Source: Syntrophomonadaceae bacterium
Lineage (GTDB): Bacteria; Bacillota; Dethiobacteria; DTU022; UBA8154
Length of the DNA: 12,570 nucleotides
Assembly (NCBI GenBank): GCA_007122565.1
Contig: SKTJ01000078.1
Coordinates: 1-12,570 of the forward strand
Direction: 5' to 3'
Shown here: positions 1 to 6,473 of the stretch, one piece after another
How positions within the stretch are numbered: position 1 is the first letter of the stretch
Layout of the letters: each line of letters starts with the position of its first letter
Made by a program: the position numbers and the translations under genes
The notes under the pieces: generated by a model
What the model was told of the DNA's origin: nothing
The model's input: only the letters and a program-made list of their open reading frames with translations
The model's database searches: none

Positions 1-162
1 TTTCATCGGCTTATTAGCTGGGAAAACGCAGAACTGGAAAGCGATGAAGCAAAAATTAAACCAAGGACAGTTTTTGCTTTGGCATCCAAAAAAGAGTTTC
101 CAGTTTCGGTAAAAAAAAATATACTTAGCTACTGTGAATACGCAGGTCACCACATTCTGTAA
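1..162 (+). CDS. C-terminal fragment of an unidentified protein
   Basis: An open frame enters from the left edge and ends with TAA at 160-162, giving the last 53 residues of a protein. The visible part reads as ordinary soluble protein, including RTVFALASKKEFPVSVKKN and a C-terminus YAGHHIL. I do not recognise the family, and nothing visible gives a catalytic motif. The next gene on the right is a methyltransferase on the opposite strand, so the two converge. With polysaccharide-type enzymes nearby, this could be another transferase of the same locus, but that is only context. The alternative is a chance open frame. Sensible codon use and a clean stop make a real gene end more likely. Confidence 0.5.
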   Translation, partial: FHRLISWENAELESDEAKIKPRTVFALASKKEFPVSVKKNILSYCEYAGHHIL

Positions 163-202
163 TATGGAAATTGGGCGAGGGTATATGAGCCATAAAGTGA
201 CC

Positions 203-236
203 GGGTTGCAGGATACCTGTTCGCAGACCGCAGTCT
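203..236 (+). repeat. Dispersed repeat, copy A (about 34 bp)
   Basis: This stretch, which starts GGGTTGCAGGATACCTGTTC and ends ACCGCAGTCT, matches the minus strand of 11228-11261 almost base for base. The only differences I see are one extra G near the start and a small change (CAGA against AAA) in the middle. It lies in the spacer between two convergent genes, just 3' of the methyltransferase stop. The rest of the 177-bp element found at the second site is absent here, so this is either a partial copy or the mobile core unit itself. The inner piece AGAC-TGCG-GTCT (minus strand) could form a small hairpin. Confidence 0.7.
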
Positions 237-242
237 TATTAT

Positions 243-938
243 TTACTTTCTACCGGTAATGATGTAGTCAGTGTATAAGGTGTCGGTTAACACTGTCTTA
301 ACCTGCAAGTACTCAAAGACTTGCTTTAAAAGATTCAGGTCAAAAATATGGTGATGCAGAGCCCTGTTCTCATAGTTTTTCAGGCTGCGTGACTTAAATC
401 GCGCGAAAGTGCCGGCCGGAGGATCAAGCTCAAGGTCGTGTAATTTTAGTATTTCATCCAGGTGGGTCAGGTCGCTTTCCGGTGTATCATTGTTAAAATC
501 AGCAAGCAAATGTTCAAATGTTGTTACAGGCCTCCTGTGGTCAAAATTACTTTCCTTTTTGGGCAGAACCAACAGGATGAGACCATTATTTTTTATTACC
601 CTGAGCCATTCTGACAGCGCTTTCAGAGGATTTGCGATATGCTCGAGGGTGCCGCAGGAAAGGACAAAATCATAACTTTCTGAAGCAATATCATGCAAAT
701 TTGTTCCCTCACAGATATATTGCCAGCCAAGCTTATTGTCACCATAACGAAAGGTTCTGCCTGCTGTGATCGAGCCTTCCCAGATCGTATGTGAACTGAA
801 GTTACAGTTGTCCAGGCAACAGATGTCCCGATACACCGGTAATATTTCCTGATCTGAGAAGAAACGGGATGGGCCTCCCACTTCCAGTCCGGACAATTCC
901 TGCAGTAACTCCCTGTATCTGGCATAATTACTGATCAT
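243..938 (-). CDS. Class I SAM-dependent methyltransferase
   Basis: A 231-residue protein with the layout of a small Methyltransf_11-type enzyme that transfers a methyl group from S-adenosylmethionine. Motif I is visible as LEVGGPSRFF (residues 18-27), a variant used by methyltransferases found beside glycosyltransferases. The post-motif strand is YDFVLSCGTLEHIANPLKAL (89-108), and the following strand is RVIKNNGLILLVLPKK (113-128). The C-terminal half, with HHHIFDLNLLKQVFE (195-209), is probably the acceptor-binding part. The ATG at 936-938 is the first possible start after an in-frame TAG at 948-950. A GGAAGGAG site lies upstream, but at a long spacing of about 18 nt. It is divergent from the GT4 gene at 1120, and the two likely modify the same surface glycan. 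The acceptor cannot be read from the sequence. Confidence 0.8.
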   Translation of the reverse strand: MISNYARYRELLQELSGLEVGGPSRFFSDQEILPVYRDICCLDNCNFSSHTIWEGSITAGRTFRYGDNKLGWQYICEGTNLHDIASESYDFVLSCGTLEHIANPLKALSEWLRVIKNNGLILLVLPKKESNFDHRRPVTTFEHLLADFNNDTPESDLTHLDEILKLHDLELDPPAGTFARFKSRSLKNYENRALHHHIFDLNLLKQVFEYLQVKTVLTDTLYTDYIITGRK

Positions 939-993
939 TTTCGTTAACTAATATATCTCCTTCCTCAGCATGCAAGCTGTTAGTGTAAATGGG

Positions 994-999
994 TATAAT
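994..999 (+). promoter_or_regulatory. Possible -10 box for the GT4 gene
   Basis: A perfect TATAAT stands in the divergent spacer. No good -35 is seen at the right distance (TGCAAG at 971-976), so the promoter would be weak or activator-dependent. Transcription from here would give a leader of roughly 110 nt that contains the 1053-1088 dyad. Confidence 0.35.
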
Positions 1000-1052
1000 C
1001 GGGCATTTTTCACTGGAAAATCCGTAAAAGGTGTCCGTTTTTTTTACCATTC

Positions 1053-1088
1053 TCTTAACATATGCAAAACATCTAGCATATGTTAAGA
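1053..1088. promoter_or_regulatory. Perfect 13-bp inverted repeat in the divergent spacer (candidate operator or leader hairpin)
   Basis: The left arm TCTTAACATATGC (1053-1065) and right arm GCATATGTTAAGA (1076-1088) are perfect complements around a 10-nt AT-rich centre. The site lies 31 bp before the ATG of the glycosyltransferase at 1120 and between two divergent genes. There is no T-run after either arm, so it is not an intrinsic terminator. It fits a dimeric regulator's operator or a leader stem-loop. Confidence 0.6.
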
Positions 1089-1119
1089 CTATCAAAAATT
1101 TATCAAAGGGATGCTAAAA

Positions 1120-2319
1120 ATGAGTAAGGTTCTTATTATTACGAACGATTATGTTGGAACAGAAAGAGCCGGCCCGGCAATTCGTGCCTGGGAGATGGCC
1201 ACGGTTCTCAGCAGTGAACACAGCGTGATCCTAGCAAGTCTGTCTCAGCCGGCAGCAGATTCCGATTTATTTAAAGTTACACACATCAGCAAACATTCTT
1301 TTTTCCGGTTCAGTGAATGGGCAGATATAATTATTATTCAACCATTCATTTTATGGTTTCTTCCGGCAATTAGTAAGCTTAACAAGCCTCTGGTGGTTGA
1401 TATCTATAATGTATGGCTGATTGAAGCGCTTGAGGCAAACAGAAATCTTCCCCTTCCCCAAAAAATCAGTGCTCATCAGTCCGGGTTAAAATTATTGGGT
1501 GAGTCTTTACACAATGGTGATTATTTTATCTGCTCCGGTGAAAGACAAAAAGACTATTGGCTTGGTATCCTTCATTATTTAGGCAGGGTGGAGCCTGGTT
1601 ATTATGCAAACGACCCAACGGCAGCTAACTTGATTGGCATTGTACCCAACGGTATTTCAGCCAGACAACCGCATCATCAAAAAAACGTGCTGAAGGGCGT
1701 GAGCGCTGGTATCAGGCAATCTGATAAGCTGTTGATTTGGGGCGGCAGTGTTTGTAATTGGTTTGACCCGGTAACATTAGTAAAGGCAATGGCTCTACTA
1801 AAACGTTACAGAAATGATATTAAACTGTTTTTTATGGGACTGAAAGCACCAAATAAGAAGATTGGTGACCATATATGGAGCGAGGCTGACAAAGCGGTTG
1901 TCATTAGTAAAAAGCTTGGCGTCTATGAAAAAGAAGTGTTTTTTAATCTGAGCTGGATTCCATTTGCAGAACGGGAGAACTACCTGCTGGAAGCGGATCT
2001 GGGTATCACTTTGCACTTTAATAACCTTGAAACGAGATACTCTTTTCGTACCCGTGTGCTGGATTATCTTTGGGCGGAACTCCCAATTATTACCAGTGAA
2101 GGCGATATGATGTCAGAGCTGGTGGATAAACATAATCTTGGTCGTATAGTGCCTTACCGGGATGCCGCAAAGGTGGCAGAAGCAATTGTAGAGCTTCTGG
2201 ACAATAAAAAGGTATATCAAAAATGTCAGGGAAGTATTCGCAGCATTAAAATAGATCTTTACTGGGAGAACGTGATGCAACCACTGATTGAGTACTGCCG
2301 TAATCCCTGGCGTAAGTAA
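1120..2319 (+). CDS. Family 4 (GT-B fold) glycosyltransferase
   Basis: A 399-residue GT-B enzyme that would move a sugar from a nucleotide-sugar donor to a growing glycan at the cytoplasmic face of the membrane. The N-terminal domain begins MSKVLIITNDYVG followed by AGPAIRAWEMA (residues 17-27), the acceptor-side loop typical of this group. The linker to the donor domain reaches LLIWGGSVCNWFDPVTLVKA. Near the C-terminus come FRTRVLDYLWAELPIITSEG and GRIVPYRDAAKVAEAI, where GT4 enzymes bind the donor. I chose ATG 1120 over ATG 1111 because AAAGGG at 1105-1110 is spaced 9 nt from 1120 and touches 1111. No frameshift is seen. Donor and acceptor cannot be read. It is divergent from the methyltransferase at 243-938, with which it probably forms a polysaccharide-modification group. 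Confidence 0.85.
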   Translation: MSKVLIITNDYVGTERAGPAIRAWEMATVLSSEHSVILASLSQPAADSDLFKVTHISKHSFFRFSEWADIIIIQPFILWFLPAISKLNKPLVVDIYNVWLIEALEANRNLPLPQKISAHQSGLKLLGESLHNGDYFICSGERQKDYWLGILHYLGRVEPGYYANDPTAANLIGIVPNGISARQPHHQKNVLKGVSAGIRQSDKLLIWGGSVCNWFDPVTLVKAMALLKRYRNDIKLFFMGLKAPNKKIGDHIWSEADKAVVISKKLGVYEKEVFFNLSWIPFAERENYLLEADLGITLHFNNLETRYSFRTRVLDYLWAELPIITSEGDMMSELVDKHNLGRIVPYRDAAKVAEAIVELLDNKKVYQKCQGSIRSIKIDLYWENVMQPLIEYCRNPWRK

Positions 2320-2330
2320 TAAAAAACCCA

Positions 2331-2724
2331 CTAGTTGGCACGGGTATTAATCAGCCTACAGAAATAATCTCGTGTTTGATCACCCCGGTTTGGCGTTACA
2401 TTCAATGAATCAGATTTTATTATATCGATCAACCGCAATATCAACGCCTATCTCGCCAAAAGGCCCGTATTCAGCTTCCACTGTTACAGTAAGTTTTGTT
2501 GAAATTCCTCAAGTTTCTTCTTAAAAACAGTGATATATTCCCCATGCCTCCACCTGCAAGCCTTTTTCCAGGGAAAATACCAGTGCGCCTGATGCTGTGC
2601 TGGTAACGGGAGTATTACTGTTGGCAATTCACCGGAACGGAGGTGATCTGCCCATCCCCAGTTGTCTTTTTGCGACAACATGCGCATGTCTACTGCTTTT
2701 CCATCAACAGTAAGCATCGATCCC
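2331..2724 (-). pseudogene. Remnant of a YheC/YheD-type ATP-grasp gene (spore-coat associated)
   Basis: Read on the minus strand, 2717 leftwards gives TVDGKAVDMRMLSQKDNWG, like the 'DiRvLvQkd..W' segment of YheC/YheD ATP-grasp proteins. In another frame, about 2505-2383 gives KLTVTVEAEYGPFGEIGVDI, then AVDRYNKI, an in-frame TGA at 2410-2412, and FIECNAKPG. This is the usual '(E)GEIGiDl..D...iWLiEvNsKPG' metal- and ATP-binding end, with the Trp codon TGG turned into TGA. At least one frameshift separates the two parts and another follows KPG. The first half of the gene is missing: homology begins directly beside the hairpin at 2725-2784. The longest single open piece (2484-2717) has no meaning of its own after residue 20 or so. 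ATP-grasp identity is clear, and the YheC/D subfamily is my best reading. Confidence 0.7.
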
Positions 2725-2784
2725 TGAAACCGTCAAGCAGAAACCGTCCCTGTAACAAAGGACGGTTTCTGCTTGACGGTTTCA
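2725..2784. repeat. Perfect 25-bp inverted repeat (GGACGGTTTC-type palindrome)
   Basis: The left arm 2725-2749 and right arm 2760-2784 are perfect complements over 25 bp with a 10-nt loop. Each arm carries GAAACCGTC twice. A T-run (2785-2791) follows on the plus strand, giving the outline of an intrinsic terminator, but the nearest plus-strand gene ends 400 bp earlier with a dead gene between. On the minus strand, downstream of the CAP gene, there is no T-run. The AACCGTCCCTGT word recalls palindromes repeated many times in clostridial genomes and linked with REP-type tyrosine transposases. That recollection is not checked here. It may still stop transcription of the CAP gene by its strong stem. 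Confidence 0.75.
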
Positions 2785-2811
2785 TTTTTTTACTTAGATA
2801 ACAGATATCTT

Positions 2812-3579
2812 TTATTGCGTGATAAAAATCTGCACCATCACTATGCCGGGGGTTGTTTGCCATGGTACTATGCCGATACCCACATAATTATAGTTGGGAT
2901 TGAGCATAATCTGTCGGTGCCCCTTATTGCTGTATTCCAGTTGCACGTGGGCCTGTTGAACATTGCCGGCTCTGGAAAGGTTTTCGCCAAGGGAACTGAA
3001 AGGTATGCCTGCCTGGCGTACCATATTGCGGGGCGTACCGTAGGTGGGTGAAGTATGGGCAAAATAGTTGTTGTCTGCCAGATCCTGGGCTTTTAAGCGG
3101 GCCTGCTCCGACAGGAGCTGGTGCGCCTCGATGGGGGGCACGCCGTTTCTGATTCGTGCTTCATTAAGCAATTTAAAAGCCTGGGCTTCATTCGCAGTCA
3201 TCCAGGAAGGGGCATCCGGGACAGCAGGCGTTTCAACCGGAGGTGGTGATGAAGGGGGCAGCGTGGGGTCAGGCGCAGGCGGAGGCGTGGGTGCCGGGGC
3301 AGAAGGTGTAAAACCGCTGCGAAAACCTCCCCGGTTGGGGGAATAAGTGTCGCTGCCCGAACTGCCGTTTTGCGGCAGTGCCGGGTCGCTTGGGGCTGGA
3401 TTGCCCGGGGCTGGGGGACTAGTTTCCTCCCTGGGCTGCTGCTCCGCACTGTCCGTACCTGCAGAAAAACCTTGTCGGTCCATTTGACCACGGGGTGAAC
3501 CAAGGTCGGTAGCAGGAAATAATGCTGCGATCAGAAGCAGGGAAAGGATCGTGCAAAAGATAATTCTTTTCTGTGTCAT
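2812..3579 (-). CDS. Secreted CAP-domain (SCP/YkwD-like) protein
   Basis: A 255-residue exported protein. Residues 1-22 form a signal peptide (basic start TQKR, then a hydrophobic stretch). Residues 45-125 are a low-complexity Pro/Ser/Ala linker (for example APTPPPAPDPTLPP). A CAP domain fills about 128-254. CAP landmarks are LLNEARIRNGVPP (137-149), NNYFAHTSPTYG (170-181), GENLSRA (198-204) and GHRQIMLNPNYNYVGIGIV (220-238), which supply the cavity His175, Glu199 and His221. The ATG follows GGGAGG at about 7 nt. A candidate promoter is TTGTGT (3635-3640), 17 nt, TATAAT (3612-3617) on the minus strand. Bacterial members of this family (YkwD-like) are found outside the membrane or in spore layers of Bacillota. 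The molecular activity of the family in bacteria is mostly unknown, and none is claimed. Confidence 0.9.
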   Translation of the reverse strand: MTQKRIIFCTILSLLLIAALFPATDLGSPRGQMDRQGFSAGTDSAEQQPREETSPPAPGNPAPSDPALPQNGSSGSDTYSPNRGGFRSGFTPSAPAPTPPPAPDPTLPPSSPPPVETPAVPDAPSWMTANEAQAFKLLNEARIRNGVPPIEAHQLLSEQARLKAQDLADNNYFAHTSPTYGTPRNMVRQAGIPFSSLGENLSRAGNVQQAHVQLEYSNKGHRQIMLNPNYNYVGIGIVPWQTTPGIVMVQIFITQ

Positions 3580-3611
3580 GGATTACCCTCCCATTGGGTG
3601 CTTTTCCTGTT

Positions 3612-3640
3612 ATTATATAAACACCCAGGCCATGACACAA
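3612..3640 (-). promoter_or_regulatory. Candidate promoter of the CAP gene
   Basis: On the minus strand TTGTGT (3635-3640) is followed, after 17 nt, by TATAAT (3612-3617). The start of transcription would fall near 3605, about 25 nt before the ATG and just ahead of the ribosome site. A short dyad TGGGTG/CACCCA (3595-3600, 3622-3627) flanks the -10. Confidence 0.35.
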
Positions 3641-3801
3641 ATAACCAATTTCTTTCATATTTAGGTAATTCAGCACCCTTCGCCCGCCATGCAGCTTTTT
3701 CCCTGTCTTTACATATAAATGAGCCCCTATGGCAGTGGCTGGTATTTTTTTGCCCCTTTCCCATATGTATATATTAACACTAGGGAAAGGAAATTTATGC
3801 G

Positions 3802-5322
3802 ATGGATACACTTAAAAACCCATGTTGTTTGCCTTTAATTGCCGGTCATGACGGGAAAAAGGATTATTATTGTTTCGGCATCCATGGCAGGTTGCAGCAT
3901 TGGCAGTTCAATGAGGGAAGTTGGAGCATGCCGTCTGATAGCCTTTTTCAACAATCCCTGGGCGGCTTCGATGGCGCACTGGATAATCAGGGGCTGTTTC
4001 ATCTCCTGGGCTACGACCACCAAGGCAATATTTACAAGATAAACCCGATCGGCACCGGGGTCGTGCCGCAATTAATCTACACAACGTCTCACCCTATCAA
4101 CCACCTTTCCTGCTGTTTCGACCAGTTAAACCAGTTGCAGATCCTTTATCTTGGCGCCGGTGAGGGAAAGCAAAGGCAGCGGCTTTTTCACCTGATAGTT
4201 GGAGAAAGAGAAAAGCAGGAAGCATCCTTTGTGGATTTTGTTGATGGCTCAGCAAATTATTGCTCCATCATCGCCAACCGGCTCAACCAGCCCTATCTGA
4301 TTTATCCTGTATTAGACGAAGACAGCAGCAGGATCGCTTTTCGTCGTATGGATATTCCGGGCAGGCGCCCCGGCCGTATCTACCTGCTCCCGGGAAGGCA
4401 GGGGAGTGCAGGTCCACCATCCACCTACTGTGACGCAAAAATCAACATTCACCTGGCCTGGATCAGCCGCTGTGCAGGCAAAGCCTACCTCAATTATATC
4501 CAGCGGGATAAAACGGGAGACTGGCAACATTTCCTGCAGACTGAAGTTCCACCCCAAACGATACCGGCAGTCCCTTTCTCCTGTACCGCCAAAGAACTCA
4601 TTATTTTTTTCCAGTGGGGAAGCAGGCTCGGGTTACTCTATTCCCGCAATGGGGGAGCCCGTTGGCACAGGGGTAAGGACAGAGAGGTAGAGCCGGCAAG
4701 TATTTTAACCCGCCTGCGCATTGACTGCACTGAATGGGAAAAATCAGAGAAAAGCCGGAAGTTTTTTGTAAGCTTTAGCGCCCCTCCGGTAAACATGCAG
4801 CAGAGCACTTCTTGTAACAGCTCAGAAGGAAATAAAGCTACTCGCAACAACGGCAAGTTGAACTCCATGGCTATTTTATCCGCGTCCGTCTTTGAGCAAA
4901 TCCATCGCCTCGAGAGGGAAAACAACCGGTTGCAGCAAAAAATGCAAGAAGAAAAAGAACTGGCTACCCTGTTGGTACAGGAGCAGTCAAAGGTGGCAGA
5001 GCTTGAAATAATGCTTGAGGAAAAGATAATGCACTCCAGGGAAGCAGAGCGACTGTATCAAGATACGCTGCAAAAGTACCATGACAAGTGGAAAAGAGAA
5101 AAGGAAATACTGCGCGAGCAGCTAAGGCTGTTAAGAGCGGATGTCATAAAGCTGCAGAATAAAAAGGAGCAACTATTTCGGGAAAACAACGAACTGAGCA
5201 GCTGTATTGGCAGGTATGAGAAAAAAGAGCAAATACCGGAGTTTGAACAGGATGAAAAGAAACAGCGTTACCTTGGCCGGATTCTGCAAAGGATAAAGGC
5301 AGCCGATAACGGCGGGGAATAA
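3802..5322 (+). CDS. Unrecognised protein: six propeller-like units plus a long C-terminal coiled coil
   Basis: A 506-residue protein whose family I do not recognise. There is no signal peptide. Residues 12-290 contain six similar units that each end in a hydrophobic strand: GRLQHWQF (29), GNIYKINP (75), QRLFHLIV (127), SRIAFRRM (176), KAYLNYIQ (227) and LGLLYSRN (276). Their spacing is a steady 46-52 residues. Several are followed by a Trp (GSWSM, GDWQHF, ARWHRG), as in beta-propeller blades. A linker (about 310-360) leads to a charged heptad-like coiled coil at about 362-470, rich in Glu, Lys and Leu, and a short basic/acidic tail. ATG 3802 is preceded by AAAGGA at about 10 nt; an ATG at 3797 is out of frame. 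CATATGTAT at 3762-3770 could be part of a sporulation sigma promoter, but weakly. The gene is convergent with the SPOCS-like gene 16 bp away. A structural role in the spore or cell envelope is an inference from neighbours. Confidence 0.75.
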   Translation: MDTLKNPCCLPLIAGHDGKKDYYCFGIHGRLQHWQFNEGSWSMPSDSLFQQSLGGFDGALDNQGLFHLLGYDHQGNIYKINPIGTGVVPQLIYTTSHPINHLSCCFDQLNQLQILYLGAGEGKQRQRLFHLIVGEREKQEASFVDFVDGSANYCSIIANRLNQPYLIYPVLDEDSSRIAFRRMDIPGRRPGRIYLLPGRQGSAGPPSTYCDAKINIHLAWISRCAGKAYLNYIQRDKTGDWQHFLQTEVPPQTIPAVPFSCTAKELIIFFQWGSRLGLLYSRNGGARWHRGKDREVEPASILTRLRIDCTEWEKSEKSRKFFVSFSAPPVNMQQSTSCNSSEGNKATRNNGKLNSMAILSASVFEQIHRLERENNRLQQKMQEEKELATLLVQEQSKVAELEIMLEEKIMHSREAERLYQDTLQKYHDKWKREKEILREQLRLLRADVIKLQNKKEQLFRENNELSSCIGRYEKKEQIPEFEQDEKKQRYLGRILQRIKAADNGGE

Positions 5323-5338
5323 GCTGACAAGCAAGCTT

Positions 5339-6139
5339 CTAACGCTGTGGTTTTTTTTTTCTCTTATTACCAACCGCCTTTTCAACGGTGGCCTTATTTT
5401 TTGTTTGCGGCTGCTGTATGTTTTCCTGGTGCTCAATAAGCATATTATAATAACGGTTATACCCCCGGAAGTGGTTGCTTTTTGCGCCGGCGTCCCGGGA
5501 TATTTCTTTTTTTTCCAGGGCAATCAGGTCCAGATCCACAAGGTCTTCTTCCCCTTTCACTCTGTCTCCATCATCATCAACAGGGTTCACGGCTTCTGCT
5601 GCCTTATCTTCCCAACCTTCTCCATCCCATGCTTCTTTCCCCAGGCAACTGCATTCTTCCATGCTTTCCACGCAACGGCATTCTGTTCTGCCGCTGATCG
5701 TTTCGCCCGTTGATTCTCTGATCCTGCCCGTGACATTAAGCACAACTTTAAATGGTACAAAGTTAATCCGGCTAAAAAAAGGAAAAAGCATGAGCAAAAA
5801 GGGAGCAGCCTGGTATGAGCATGTAGCTTCACAGACATATTTTTGCTGCTCATCTTTTGAAAAACCGGGCAGGGAATAGGGAACATTTATAAGAAAACCA
5901 TGGGTGAAAACTTTTTGTCGCGTGTCTCCCCTGTCCTTTGACCGGCGATAGGAGACCTGGACTTCATACTGCCCCCAGAAATATCCGGTTTTGTCCACCG
6001 GCTGATAATAGTCGGTACGGGAATTAACTACCTGGGCAGAAACAATCTCGTGCAGATTGCAAACATAAAAGGTATAGCGGTGGTGAAAACAGCATAGGGG
6101 GTCCATACTCCTGTTGTGTTCATCTAAGGTGTTTTTCAT
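5339..6139 (-). CDS. SPOCS/DUF3794-like protein with acidic and basic C-terminal tail
   Basis: A 266-residue protein. The start is taken at ATG 6139 because AGGAGG sits 5 nt before it; the ATG at 6154 lies upstream of that ribosome site. Residues about 20-135 have the strand pattern of a SPOCS (DUF3794) domain, a fold of spore-coat assembly proteins: CNLHEIVSAQVV, then GQYEVQVSYRR, a segment VFTHGFLINVPYSLP, and FVPFKVVLNVTGRI. The similarity is by pattern, not a clear family match. A Cys cluster follows (ECRCVESMEECSC), then an acidic stretch (PVDDDGDRVKGEEDLVDLD) and a very basic end (NKRKKKPQR). No signal peptide is seen. A 14-bp perfect dyad lies about 18 bp before the ribosome site. It converges on the propeller/coiled-coil gene. 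A spore-coat role is likely but inferred. Confidence 0.65.
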   Translation of the reverse strand: MKNTLDEHNRSMDPLCCFHHRYTFYVCNLHEIVSAQVVNSRTDYYQPVDKTGYFWGQYEVQVSYRRSKDRGDTRQKVFTHGFLINVPYSLPGFSKDEQQKYVCEATCSYQAAPFLLMLFPFFSRINFVPFKVVLNVTGRIRESTGETISGRTECRCVESMEECSCLGKEAWDGEGWEDKAAEAVNPVDDDGDRVKGEEDLVDLDLIALEKKEISRDAGAKSNHFRGYNRYYNMLIEHQENIQQPQTKNKATVEKAVGNKRKKKPQR

Positions 6140-6167
6140 TTTTACCTCCTGCATAAAGAATAACAGA

Positions 6168-6209
6168 ATATTAAAACAGGCTCAGATTAGGGCAGGCCTG
6201 TTTTAATAT
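6168..6209. promoter_or_regulatory. Perfect 14-bp inverted repeat upstream of the SPOCS-like gene
   Basis: Arms ATATTAAAACAGGC (6168-6181) and GCCTGTTTTAATAT (6196-6209) are exact complements with a 14-nt loop. The plus strand has CCTTTTT after it, but no plus-strand gene ends here. For minus-strand transcription it would be either the 3' end of the small basic gene (stop at 6249) or the 5' leader of the SPOCS-like gene. It may be an operator, a leader hairpin, or a weak terminator between the two. Confidence 0.55.
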
Positions 6210-6248
6210 CCTTTTTGCCAGCTTACAAGCAGGCCTTTATTTTGAACC

Positions 6249-6422
6249 TCAACGAAACCGCTTAACGTCCTTGACATTGCTTTCGCGAAGATTTTTTTGC
6301 TGTAAAAAAATAGGACTGCCTTTGCGTTTTTGTATGAGATCCTTGCTTTCCTCTATGCCATAGCCGCGGCGGGCCAACCTGTGCTGCATCAGCTCAATAG
6401 GACTTTTGATAACTTTAACCAA
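6249..6422 (-). CDS. Small basic protein, 57 aa, TTG start
   Basis: The reading frame opens with TTG at 6422, preceded by AAGGAGGG with 7-8 nt spacing, and closes with TGA at 6249. The product begins MVKVIKSPIELMQHRLARRG and continues YGIEESKDLIQKRKGSPIFL, ending in KDVKRFR. It is strongly basic (many Lys/Arg), with no Cys and no membrane segment, and the middle looks helical. The same ribosome site also precedes a tiny ATG frame (Met-Met-Phe-Gly-stop), so the TTG is the only start that yields a protein. It lies between the decayed glycosyltransferase and the SPOCS-like gene on the same strand. I do not recognise it. The composition would suit a nucleic-acid or membrane-surface binder, or a small spore protein, but no function is shown. 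Confidence 0.5.
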   Translation of the reverse strand: MVKVIKSPIELMQHRLARRGYGIEESKDLIQKRKGSPIFLQQKNLRESNVKDVKRFR

Positions 6423-6473
6423 ACATCATCCCTCCTTCCTTTTGCTTTATTGTACGAGACAGACAGGAAAATG

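Noticed and set aside
2725..2791. Intrinsic terminator for the glycosyltransferase at 1120-2319
   Set aside because: The stem plus T-run is on the right strand, but the gene ends about 400 bp earlier and a dead gene on the other strand lies between. A repeat element is a better description.
3068..3503. Open frames on both strands over the CAP gene linker (for example a Gly-rich plus-strand frame)
   Set aside because: They come from the Pro/Ser/Ala-rich, GC-biased linker of the CAP protein read in other frames.
3762..3770. Sporulation sigma-factor -10 box (CATATGTAT) for the gene at 3802
   Set aside because: The -35 region (GGTATTT, about 14 nt upstream) matches poorly, and I could not exclude chance in AT-rich DNA. 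It is mentioned only in the gene entry.
5405..5886. Several open frames of 70-134 codons in other frames of the SPOCS-like gene
   Set aside because: They overlap a gene with a strong ribosome site and have low-complexity, hydrophobic or His/Ser-rich products without family features.
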